Source of the DNA: Mesostigma viride | Taxonomy: Eukaryota; Streptophyta; Mesostigmatophyceae; Mesostigmatales; Mesostigmataceae | DNA: 25,000 bases | Assembly (NCBI GenBank): GCA_009746045.1 | Contig: RPFO01000131.1 | Coordinates: forward strand, 1,574,316 to 1,599,315 | Direction of reading: 5' to 3' | Part shown: piece after piece, positions 10,075 through 18,502 of the stretch | How positions within the stretch are numbered: position 1 is the stretch's first letter | Layout: every line of letters begins with the position of its first letter | The notes under the pieces: generated by a model | Database searches by the model: none | The model's input: the letters and a program-made list of their open reading frames with translations, nothing else | What the model was told of the DNA's origin: nothing | Position numbers and translations under genes: made by a program

Positions 10075-11924
10075 GCTCGGAGAAGGAAGAGGTTTACGAG
10101 GAGGAAGAGGGGGAGGAGGAAGAGGGGGAGGAGGATATTGCTGAGGGGCACCCGCCCGGGGTGGGTGGGGGGCAGGCGGAGGGGGAGAAAGGGGATGGGG
10201 ATGGGGAGGAGGGAGGAGGGGGGAGGGGGAGAGGGACGGGGGAGGAGATGGAAGGGGAGGGAAAAAGCGCAGTCGGGATGATGGAGGCTCGCGGGAGGAG
10301 ACAATGGGGGGGATGAAGACAAAAGGGGGGGAGGTAAGCGCCAGCGTGCTGGTGAAGGAGACTCGAGGCCTGTCGTTGGAAACGCCGGCGGGCGTATCTG
10401 TGATGAGGAGGGGGATCGCCAGCGGGAGGGAGGCTCGCGGCCTGTTACTGGAAACGCCGGCGGGCGTATCTGTGATGAGGAGGGGGATCGCCAGCAGGAA
10501 GGAGGCTCGCGGCCTGTTACTGGAAACGCCGGCGGGCGTATCTGTGATGAGGATGGGGATCGCCAGCAGGAAGCAGGCTCGCGGCCTGTTACTGGTAGCG
10601 CCGGCGGGCGTTCCCGATTTACGGGAGGCGGTCGTGTCCAACAGGTGGGAATGAGGCCTCGTCAGGATTCATGGGGACCCCCGGTTGAGGGGACCCCCGC
10701 CCTCGCCTCGGTTTCTTTGGGTCTGGGTGACGATCCCGTACCGTCGTCAGGAAGGACGGTTGTGATGACTTTGCCCCCCCGCTCGACGGGGATGGAGCAA
10801 TGCCCGAACACGATACTGCTGAATGAGGATGACGATCCGGAGCCGTCGGCTGACACGGATTTTGTTGCGAGCACCCCACTGCAGAAGAGGGTATTGGAGG
10901 CTCGTAACGTGGAGGGTCCGCCGAAAGTCTCAGGTGGAGGGCCGGCGTTTGCCGGATTGATGCGCCCGACTGAGGTGGTCGATGTTGAGGCGCCGCCAGG
11001 GACATCGGCCGGACACTATACCGCATTGATGGAGCCCTTCGATCGACCAAGGATGCCCTTCCACGCTCCAACGGTACATTCGGCCGGTAAATTTCATTTT
11101 CAATAAACGAGTTTAATAAGTACCTTAATATATATTTCTACATAAGTTTTTTTGCATCAGTCCATGGCTTCATTGATTTCTCACACGACCCTTCCGTATT
11201 CATGTTAATTGGCATGTGCTTACGTGCAGGGAAAGGCGAAGAAGAAACTCCAGTTCGGTTTCCCCGTGGATCCGCGTCTGGGACTGTGTCCAGAGAGGCC
11301 GGCCGTGTTGTTGGCCAGGCCGCGGTCGGCGAACCAGTTGCACAACCGGGGGCGGGAGGGGACGAGCTCCCACCCAACGCACCAACTCACGCACCAGCCT
11401 TACCGTGCGGTCAGCCAGAAAAAACGTACGAAGAGTTGATGGCAGAGGCGGCGGCTGCGCAGGGGCAGAAGGCAAAACGTCGGGGAGGGGGCAGGCGAGG
11501 GGCGGGGCAGGAGACGGAGGGTGCCGACGAACCTGCACAGCCGCAGAAGGGTGGTGGTCAGGGCAGAGATGCGACGGCCGAAAACCGAATCAGGGACGTT
11601 CGGCCGGACGTCCGGATGCGCTTTATGGATGGCGCGAAACTGAGTCGCGGAGGTTGGAGTTCGAAATGGGTAGACGACGTGTGCATAAACTGGGAGCACA
11701 AGTACCCCAAGAAGGAAGATTTTCCGCTCTTTGGCACCCTCCTGGGCAAAGAGAGGGAGAAGGTGGTGTTCAGATGGTTTGATGAAGGGCACGACCTCGG
11801 TTGGAGTAATGAGTGCGAGCAAAAGTTTCGTTTCCCTCTGAAGTTCGCTAGAGAACATGTTACTCTCCTGAAGGAAGGCGCCAGCTGGGACAACATTCCT
11901 TCATATCGACCTGGCAAGCGATGA
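4909..11924 (+). CDS. Large multi-exon gene of unknown function (about 1,930 codons)
   Basis: Proposed exons: 4909-5583, 5705-5761, 5889-5969, 6094-6600, 7043-8227, 8484-11086 and 11230-11924. Introns have GT..AG ends. The first five are phase 0 and the last is phase 1, with compatible frames on both sides, which is the main argument for one gene. Apparent frame breaks occur in purine or G/A homopolymer runs near 7217-7235, 7664-7670, 10255-10270 and 10306-10312. They could be assembly indels or real decay; alternatively the region holds two or three separate genes. No reverse transcriptase, integrase, transposase, polymerase or capsid signature was recognised. Low-complexity charged linkers alternate with globular-looking blocks. 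Hairpin motifs occur in introns 3, 4 and 5, and inverted in exon 6. Confidence 0.55.
5705..5969 (+). CDS. Exons 2 and 3 of the large gene (57 and 81 nt)
   Basis: Two short exons, 5705-5761 and 5889-5969, each a multiple of three, bounded by TTCGCAG/GTACAT and TTTTACAG/GTAAGT sites. They encode Gly/Glu/Arg/Ser-rich low-complexity sequence (GRQEDVGAREARS; FEQQEGGDRRGSG). Both could be skipped without shifting the frame. The intron between them (5762-5888) is T-rich with no motif; the next intron (5970-6093) carries a hairpin copy at 6025. Confidence 0.5.
6094..6600 (+). CDS. Exon 4 of the large gene
   Basis: Encodes 169 residues after a CTTGCAG acceptor: a Gly/Glu-rich beginning, then a compact, probably helical block (residues about 45-130 of the exon, including LAKWVVAEVRTE, HQVAELIVKNA and ADAKTLIKMLKEH), then a Lys/Ala-rich tail. 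It is not recognised as a named domain. The exon ends GGGGAATGAG|GTAAGT, and this junction is repeated twice more in the following intron. Confidence 0.6.
6586..7042 (+). repeat. Three tandem 151-152 bp copies of an exon end plus intron
   Basis: Copies start at 6586, 6737 and 6889, each with a GTTGAGGGGAATGAG-type exon end, a donor position, CTACCTCTGTTGTGAGGGGGGCT-like sequence (split by small changes), one hairpin motif (6658, 6809, 6961) and a TTTCCTGATTTTTTC-like tract. The donor is GTAAGT in copies 1 and 3, but CCAAGT in copy 2. Only the last copy ends in a CAG acceptor (AACGCAG, 7036-7042). The whole forms one enlarged intron, 6601-7042. Confidence 0.85.
7043..8227 (+). CDS. Exon 5 of the large gene, with two frame breaks
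   Basis: Three open segments: 7043 to about 7230 (helical block, then Lys/Gly-rich tail), about 7230-7679 and 7679-8227. The first break falls in a purine run (AAGGGAAAGGGG) and the second in ATG followed by six further Gs, where a stop overlaps a new start as ATGA. The second shift restores the original frame. The second segment has a charged region, then KLVIPVWRYSFQFLADR. The third contains AICGFLVLDGNHFTTL, which weakly resembles the DGxHR core of ParB/Srx-fold proteins but lacks the Arg. The exon ends REQK|GTAAGC in phase 0. Confidence 0.6.
8228..8483 (+). repeat. Intron with three ~68 bp tandem hairpin repeats
   Basis: This intron starts GTAAGC and ends GGGATGCAG. Hairpin motifs of the GCGACCGCCGGCGTTTCT type start at 8237, 8306 and 8373, and the first repeat unit begins at the donor itself. 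An acceptor-like TTAATTTCAG at 8275-8284, at the end of unit 1, suggests that the ancestral intron was about 57 nt and grew by tandem duplication. Confidence 0.8.
8484..11086 (+). CDS. Exon 6 of the large gene: conserved-looking core, poly-Asp, repeats
   Basis: The first about 510 codons are a long, low-repeat, globular-looking sequence rich in Trp and Lys. Near the end of this part, RLRYAAWDVVDQITK and RVLLVFGLPAHIRRW resemble an alpha/beta (Rossmann-like) fold, but no catalytic motif is visible. An exact 18-codon GAT run (10020-10073) encodes poly-Asp, followed by Glu/Gly-rich sequence. The frame open from the core stops at 10316. The frame that continues through a 72-bp repeat into 10645-11086 is different, so at least one indel or unrecognised splice is needed. 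The exon ends at GGCCG|GTAAAT in phase 1. Confidence 0.6.
10359..10615 (+). repeat. 72-bp tandem repeat (about 3.5 copies) with inverted motif
   Basis: Units start at 10359, 10431, 10503 and 10575. Each contains the hairpin motif in reverse orientation (AACGCCGGCGGGCGTATC at 10381, 10453, 10525; a variant at 10597). All three + frames stay largely open; the frame that continues into 10645 reads a 24-residue repeat around GNAGGRICDEEGD and SRPVTG. Alternatively the segment 10334-10644 is a phase-0 intron (GAG|GTAAGC ... CCAACAG), although it lacks a pyrimidine tract. Confidence 0.8.
11087..11229 (+). other. Intron 6 of the large gene
   Basis: GTAAAT donor, TACGTGCAG acceptor, AT-rich with T-runs. 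Phase 1 on both sides restores a continuous reading HSAG|KGEEETP, with the split Gly codon completed across the junction. It contains no hairpin motif. Confidence 0.65.
11230..11924 (+). CDS. Last exon of the large gene
   Basis: Encodes 231 residues: a Gly/Ala/Pro-rich linker, a Gln/Arg/Gly-rich low-complexity part, then a compact C-terminal block of about 110 residues rich in Trp, Arg and acidic residues (VRMRFMDGAKLSRGG; VDDVCINWEHKYP; LKEGASWDNIP) ending in TGA. The compact block looks like a real domain but I do not recognise it. This is the last gene feature of the island. Confidence 0.65.
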
Positions 11925-12696
11925 TGGGCGAGGACTTTGCACGAAATCGCGTTTTGCACGTAATTGCCCACCGCAACGTGGAGAAATGCAGATGTACATA
12001 GTAGTTGGATCAGTTACCGTGACTTTGGGCAGTTTAGTAGTTGGGGTGACGTGTCCAATGTATATATGGTGGGGCGCGTCCAAGGGGGTCCACGCTGATT
12101 GAGCACTTGCATGTGTTCTTTCAACATATTCGGACATGTATGAAATGAATAAATTGTTTGGACGATTGCAAATTGATTGATTGAAGAATGAGATACCATT
12201 AATAATTGAAAAATGTAAAACCTCATTGTGAATTTGTACTTCAAACTTTCACATGCATGCCCCAAATTGTGCATTTGTGCAGGTTTTAATTATGAGAAGT
12301 AGCATTTCTCTACAAATATTGAGAAATTTAGGGGCACTTGGGGTTGTTGGCCATGTTCATTCATGATAAAATGGACTTTTTATGCTGTAAAATCATATTC
12401 CACTAGTCCAAAACGCTGCTTTCATGACGTCAAAAGTACCAGCAATGGCCCTAGGTTGGAGCAGTAGATGTTGGGGACGCCCATGAATGCGTGGTCTGCA
12501 CACTCAATCTTAAGTGAGACCACTAATAATCAACATGGAATATGTGAGATGAGACGTTGGATATGACAGTGTCAAAGATATTCCACTAACTGCCACGTCG
12601 CTAGGAACCATATTACCACCCTGACATCGTTATTCTTCGTTAGCATCAGCCACCATTCTCTGCACATACATATTCTAAAAGAGGCATCCCTCCCCT
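11925..12696. other. AT-rich intergenic region
   Basis: Separates the stop of the large gene from the stop of the convergent TRAP-beta gene. No credible ORF, RNA gene or terminal inverted repeat was seen. It contains AATAAA-like sequence at about 12148 and a TATATATGG at about 12060. Two palindromic ACGT cores (TGACGTCA-like, about 12425) are present without known meaning. The right end of the distinctive island probably lies here, but no target-site duplication could be identified. Confidence 0.7.
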
Positions 12697-15600
12697 TTAC
12701 TTCTTCTTGCGTCCAGAGACGGACGATGTCTTCTTCTTCTTGTCAGCCTGGCTCGCGAGGAAGATCAAGACTGCTGGGATCGCAGACGCGCCGCCCACGA
12801 CCTTGACAAAGTGGATCCAGTCGATCTGATGTCGCTCATATTTTAGGGGTAGACGTGTCAAGATCATAACCAACAACGGACAGGATTACAATGGCACAAT
12901 AACGTTAAAAAAGACACAGCGAACCTTTGTGAGCTTGCGGAGGCCCAGAGTGCAGCTGTGGTCAACCAGGAGTCACCTTTGCACGGCTTCCGATGCTGCA
13001 TGACCCAGTGAGTAGTACTCCTACTCACATTCGCCCCCGTGGGGCTAGCAGTTAGATTCGATCCACTGGTTCATATTGGGGAATTTCGGACGCACTTGCA
13101 CCGCTCTCCGGTAGAGAGCTTTTTTCGCAGTTGGGCTATAGCTTGGGACGCCTTCGGATCAGGAGACCTCTACAGTCGCAAAATCATGCAAGAGGTCCTG
13201 TGTTTGAATCCAGTATCGCACCAAAAAAATTCTCTATTGTAAAGACTGGCCCTTGTGCACGCACACATGTCACGCATGCATTTTGTGAACCTGCAAGACA
13301 CCCACTCTAAATGTAAACAAACCAGGAATAGCTGCAAGCAGCGCCTCAGGAGGATACTGCTACTTTGACAAGGCACATGAGATCAAAGTAACAACCCAGT
13401 CCGGATAGACAACGATACACCCACAACACGCATGCTTCAGTTAAGAGGAGTTTTCTTTACCAGCTGCAACAGCCACCATTATAGTGGCATACTGTAAGCA
13501 ACATTCCCAACAGCAAGAAAATTTACCATTGGAGGCATGTAATAACCAAACTCTCTGTTAACTAATCACAGCAGCCACTGTCCCATCCACTTTGATCTTG
13601 TCCGTCTGATCAACTCAGTTACTCCATTAGCTTACCCTCGAATTGGTATATGTAGCATCAAATAGGATACCCCCCCATGAAGTTCTCATGCCCCCCTTAA
13701 TCTGATCGATCTACTCACGCGCATCAAATAGCAGAAGGCTCCTGTACCTAGTCTCCACAATTAAAGTTTGAAAAGAAAACTGACCCACCGAGCTGTCCTG
13801 CTCCACCTCAATCTTCTCAGTCTAACGACGTGGGTTACCCAACTAACTGTTCCTTAAGCCTCCAGCAGAAAAACGTCAGACTCCAGCATGAAAACTATCT
13901 AAGGAGGTTGACCCACCGAGTTGTCCTCCTCCACCTCGATCTTCTCCGTGTCCGCGTAGATGCGGGTCAGCTTGGGGACAGAGGACACGCTCGTCTGGAG
14001 CAGCAACAGGGGGCCAGGGCACCAGGGGTGGGGGATATAATAAACAATAGCAGTATAAGAATATGAGTATGGAGCACGCAACGGGGGGTCAAAACGGCAG
14101 GGGGCAAGCATGAAGAAGCCTAGAATAAGAATAAGGCGCGTGCAACACGGGGGGTGCGGGCAGGGGCCAGAGGTAACAAAACTTTGAAAACAATGACATC
14201 GTACACGCAATGGAAAGACAAGCGGGGGCACACACGCTAACATAAAAAAAGAACCTGGCAGACGCAACAAGTTGGGTATAGCGCAGGGATGATTATGTCT
14301 TGATAAGGATAAGAATAAACAGCAGTTAGAATAAAGCAAGACACATGGGGAGAACAAATTCCGGGGCAAGCAATGCCTTGATAAAAGATAATGAGTAACC
14401 ATGACATCGGGGCACATGACCCGAGGGGGGCAGCGTGGGGCCAGCATAGGGCACGTAGCTAATCATCTCTAGTAGTAGCCAGAGACAATCATGTGCATGG
14501 CTGTGGACATCGTGCGTGCACATATCACCCTAGCGCCAAGCTGGCATTGCCATTCCCCCCCCCCCCAAACTGCCTGAACAACGTGACTTGACTTGCATTC
14601 CCACCACGCGCACACCTGCTACGACCATGCATTCTCAAGCGCGGACACTCATGCCGCAAAGACTGAGAGTGAACGCTGACTGAGAGTGAATGCTATCTGA
14701 GGGTAAATGCTGCCCGCTGCGCCACCAACCACAACGTCGTGCTTCGGCCTGCACGCGACAGCAAGGCCCCCACCTCCCTCCCATGCCTTTCCTTCATGAA
14801 TTTACTTAATCTCATTACATTGTCCCCCTAATAATGCACGCTCATGCCACATGGATGAAGGCAAGATATTCGATGCACCAAGCACACATGCACACATGAC
14901 GTCTCGTTAATGCTGCGACCGGCACCCCATTGCACCGCCTACCTCCACGGCATGCCTCACTTTGCACGCACAAATCGCAACCATGAACCTGATTTCTACA
15001 CGGCATGCAGTTCGCACCCCTGGCACCACACAGCTTGGCAAGCCCAAATCCCATGCCTCCCTTCAAACACCCCCTAATATGCACGCACATGTAGCCCGCA
15101 ACCAAATTGTTCCGTGACGTGCAACACGAACAAGGAGACACAAAGTCCACACTGCCACCTGCGCCACCACGGGGGGTCTGCGGTTGCCTTGCGAAGCTCT
15201 GGAATGGAACCCATTGGTCACTACACTGGTCACTATAACCCTATGGTGGTTGCCTAGCGAAGCCCTTGCTCCCACCTGCACCACATGGCGGGACATAACC
15301 CCTGCCCATGCCTCACTCTACGCACTGATACCCCCATCAGGCAACCTCATTCGCAAGCTGGCTGCACCATGCCACACCGCGTAATGCTGCGGCTTGCACC
15401 GCACGGCGGGGCAACCCCTAATGGTTGGATGCCACTAATTGAGCTGCACCACACAGGCAGGCCCACCGTTCATTCAGGCAGGCAGGCACAACTGCACCAC
15501 ACAGCGGGGCCACCCCACACCCAATTTGAGTCCCAACGCGCGCTCTCACTGAGATCCTGGGAATTTTTACGCCATAGTCTGCGACCTGCACCACAGGGCA

Positions 15601-18502
15601 AGGCCTACCTCCACAGTTGCCTTGGAGGGCAGGCGGTAGGTGACGGTGGCGGGAGACAGTGTGTAGTTGCCGCTGAACTTGGGGCGCAGCGTGTACGCGT
15701 GGGTCACGCTCTCACCGCTGCGGGCGGGGTGAGGGACGAGGCAAGCAAGGAAGAATAAGAACCATTGATTAGGGATACAGCCATGAATAAGGGACAAAAG
15801 CCCCTGATTAAGGATACAGCCATGAATAAAAGGGACAAAAGCCACTGATTAAGGATACAGCCATGAATAAAGGGGCAAAAGCCACTGATTAAGGATACAG
15901 CCATGAATAAAGGGACAAAAGCCACTGATTAAGGATACAGCCATGAATAAAGGGACAAAAGCCACTGATTAAGGATACAGCCATGAATAAAGGGACAAAA
16001 GCCACTGATTAAGGATACAGCCATGAATAAAGGGACAAAAGCCACTGATTAAGGATACAGCCATGAATAAAGGGACAAAAGCCACTGATTAAGGATACAG
16101 CCATGAATAAAGGGACAAAAGCCACTGATTAAGGATACAGCCATGAATAAAGGGACAAAAGCCACTGATTAAGGATACAGCCATGAATAAAGGGACAAAA
16201 GCCACTGATTAAGGATACAGCCATGAATAAGGGACTATCCGAGGGACAACCGAAACCGCTGGGGGGGGACAGGTGAAGGAGGTGAGGACAAAAAAGAATC
16301 GAGGACATAACCATACAACCTATACAACCAAATAACTGCTTGTCTCATTGATATTGACGTCTAACTGCTTGTCTCATTGATATAACCAAATAACGATACG
16401 ACCATATAACCATGTGACAGTGGGTAAGAGACGAAATGTGGACAAACGAAACCCACATCGCAAGCGAAATTGAAGGGGTGGGGTGGGGTGTGTGTGGGGG
16501 GAAGCAATGGACGAAGCGAAGGACAAGTCACAGGGCGAATCCAAGGATAAGAACTCCCCACCATAAACATCATACCTCCCACCCCCCCATCCTCTTCCAC
16601 ACCCACACCCACACCCATGATCCACCGGCCCCCCATCCACCGACCATCCACCTTGCACCAGCCATATTCGCTCAGCCGCCATCCACCCACACGACCCAGC
16701 ACCATAAAAAGAAAGAAACAGCAACAGTATAAACAAACAGTCCACAGACACCGGCATCAAAGAGAAACAGCTGCATGCCCCTGGACACAGGGGAGGCTGT
16801 GCGCCATGACAGAGACGCACATCGCTTATATCCAAGTTGCTAGGGCTCATGACCGAGACACCGAGCATCAAACACACAGCTCCTAGCCCAGGCAGGGACA
16901 GGATAGTGGAGACATTCTCGAGGGCACTTGTAGAGAATGCCTGCTGAGGGGTCGATGGAAGTCGACATAGGCGCTGGCCTCACGGGGAGATGTGGAATGG
17001 GGCGTTTGATAGCAGCATCGCGAGGTGTGGGCGATGATCCAGAAAAGGGGTCGCCTTCCAGCGCCGTAGGGGTCAGGGACGTGGGGAGGGGAGGGGAGGG
17101 GAGGGGAGGGGAGGGGAGGGGAGGGGAGGGGAGGGGAGGGGAGGGGGGAGGGGAGGGGAGGGAGGGGAGGGGAGGGGAGGGGAGGGGAGGGGAGGGAGGG
17201 GAGGGGAGGGGAGGGAGGGGAGGGAGGGGAGGGGAGGGGAGGGGAGGGGAGGGGAGGGAGGGGAGGGGAGGGGAGGGAGGGAGGGGAGGGGAGGGAGGGG
17301 AGGGAGGGGAGGGGAGGGGAGGGGAGGGGAGGGGAGGGAGGGAGGGGAGGGGAGGGGAGGGGAGGGGAGGGGAGGGGAGGGGGGGATTCATGCAACAACA
17401 TCACAGATAAAGTTGTTGGTGGGGTATACAGGGTGCGAGGACAGCATGGGAAGAGGCTGCACGGATCAAACCAAACGCAAGGTGTCGTGCCTGAGGCCCA
17501 GGGTGCACCCTCACAGCATCAGTGAGAAAATGACGACAATGACGATGGTGTCAATGATGATGGTGTCAATGATACAAGTATGTACAAAGCGTGCTGGGGC
17601 GGCATGACAGTTGCACAGACAGGACACATTTCCCGTGCTTGGGCGCGCCACCGCACACAGGAGGCCGCACCTTCACACTAGGTTTCGCGAGGGGGGGGCT
17701 CTAGTTCAAGCACATACGCTGTTATGCAGTGCAGCCAAGGCAGCACGTTTCACCCGGCTCAATAAAGGATGTACCAAGCTGCACCGACTGATAGTTCTAT
17801 TCTAGTGAATAAGAGGTTTTGAGAAATAGTTGTTCCGTTGGGCGTCTGCCCGGTATAGTCGGGCGGCGGTAACAGGAGGTACCCGTATTATTAAACCTGG
17901 ACCGCTATTGCATGGGTGAGCGGTGATGTTATGGAAGCTGACAACCGATAACCAAGCAGCAGAGCCACAACACACGGTACCTGTTAACGGTCTCCCAGGT
18001 CGCGGTCAAGGAGCCTTCCAAAGACCACTGCTCCTCGGACGGCGTCGCGTCTGTCAGCGCGACTTGGTAAATGGGGCTGGCCCAGTGGCAAAATGGCAGG
18101 CATCCGTGAAAGAGCAGACAACTAGTCAGCTTCCACCACTTCCTAAAGTGGCAGCATGGCCTGCGCTAAGTGCAACACAGCCAGAACTAAGCAAGACGTA
18201 TGAGGACGGCTGAGGCCACCATGTACTGTTGGGCACCAATGCCAACGACCCGTCTATCAACCAAATTTATCCATTTCCCTGGAATAGGTCTCGTCACGAG
18301 CTACGTCTCGTCAGCGACAGACGTACCTCTTCCCCATGTTATATACAGTAATGGTCACAGGCACATCCTGGCTCGCCTTAATGGGCGTGGTGGGGATTGC
18401 TTTGTGCACTACGACGAACGACGGCGCCTCAACTTCTGCGTTGGCTACGAAGACGGCAGCCAGGAGCACTACCAATGAGATCATTGCTGCAGGACGAGCC
18501 AT
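12697..18502 (-). CDS. SSR2: Translocon-associated protein subunit beta (TRAP-beta/SSR2), complete
   Basis: Five exons in transcript order: 18502-18327, 18076-17981, 15717-15609, 13994-13917 and 12825-12697; phases agree at every junction and the total is 588 nt (195 aa plus stop). The protein has a signal peptide (SLVVLLAAVFVANA), an immunoglobulin-like lumenal domain (VTITVYNMGK, then a diverged SDDSF-like stretch), one N-glycosylation sequon (N108-Y-T), a transmembrane helix at about 160-178 and a Lys-rich cytosolic tail ending RKKK, all as in plant and animal TRAP-beta (about 183-195 aa). TRAP is an ER membrane complex bound to the Sec61 translocon that assists insertion of some signal sequences. 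Donors are GTACGT, GTACCG, GTAGGC and GTGGGT. Introns carry large tandem arrays. A decayed copy of the exon-4 end lies in intron 4. Confidence 0.94.
13036..13235 (+). repeat. Possible tRNA-derived SINE relic
   Basis: In TRAP-beta intron 4. Two RNA polymerase III B-box-like strings are present (GATTCGATCC near 13056 and GTTTGAATCC near 13203), the second followed by TCGCACCA and a short A run. No matching acceptor stem or clean cloverleaf can be folded, so this is not a functional tRNA gene. A SINE or tRNA pseudogene is a guess. Confidence 0.25.
13782..13823 (-). pseudogene. Decayed duplicate of the TRAP-beta exon 4 end
   Basis: About 41 nt matching the last ~33 nt of exon 4 plus its GTGGGTCA donor, with about five substitutions; read on the - strand it encodes EKIEVEQDSS versus EKIEVEEDNS in the real exon. 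It lies in intron 4, 128 nt downstream of the authentic junction in transcript direction. No acceptor precedes it, so it is a relic rather than an alternative exon. Confidence 0.85.
13995..15608 (-). other. TRAP-beta intron 3
   Basis: 1.6 kb without convincing coding sequence. It has CA- and GC-rich stretches, a C-run at about 14557 and loosely repeated GCACCACA/TTGCCT segments at about 15150-15600. Some of these resemble the exon 3 end with its following intron sequence (AAGGCAAC ... GGTGCAGGT in transcript sense). No RNA gene was seen. Confidence 0.8.
15753..16237. repeat. 40-bp minisatellite, about 12 copies
   Basis: Units beginning CCATGAATAAAGGGACAAAA start at 15781, 15820, 15861 and then every 40 bp to 16221, with only a few substitutions in the interior copies. 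It occupies the 3' end of TRAP-beta intron 2, immediately before exon 3 in transcript direction. In - strand sense it reads as CTGTATCCTTAATCAGTGGC-type units. There are no unique spacers between the units. Confidence 0.97.
17082..17385. repeat. (GGGGA)n array in TRAP-beta intron 2
   Basis: About 300 bp of GGGGA pentamers with occasional GGGA units, G-rich on the + strand and therefore C/T-rich in the TRAP-beta pre-mRNA. Runs of four Gs every five bases are strong G-quadruplex candidates. Open frames through it on both strands are artefacts of composition. The rest of intron 2 (16238-17980) has CACCCA repeats near 16600 and no coding evidence. Confidence 0.97.

Noticed and set aside
9885-10641. 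Minus-strand ORFs with poly-Ile or poly-His
   Set aside because: Antisense readings of the GAT run and the 72-bp repeat in exon 6; the + strand frame is the one continuous with a globular protein.
751-12060. Annotation of the island as an integrated giant virus or a named transposon
   Set aside because: No capsid, packaging ATPase, polymerase, integrase, transposase or terminal repeats could be seen; MYND fingers alone are not diagnostic. Kept only as a hypothesis.
13782-13823. Second TRAP-beta exon 4 copy as a mutually exclusive alternative exon
   Set aside because: It lacks an acceptor and covers only the exon 3' end.
15753-16237. Regular 40-bp array considered as a CRISPR array
   Set aside because: Units are contiguous without unique spacers, the locus is a eukaryotic intron and no cas genes are present.
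16840-17410. Long Pro/Leu/Ser-rich (-) and Gly/Arg/Glu-rich (+) ORFs
   Set aside because: Artefacts of the GGGGA array in TRAP-beta intron 2.
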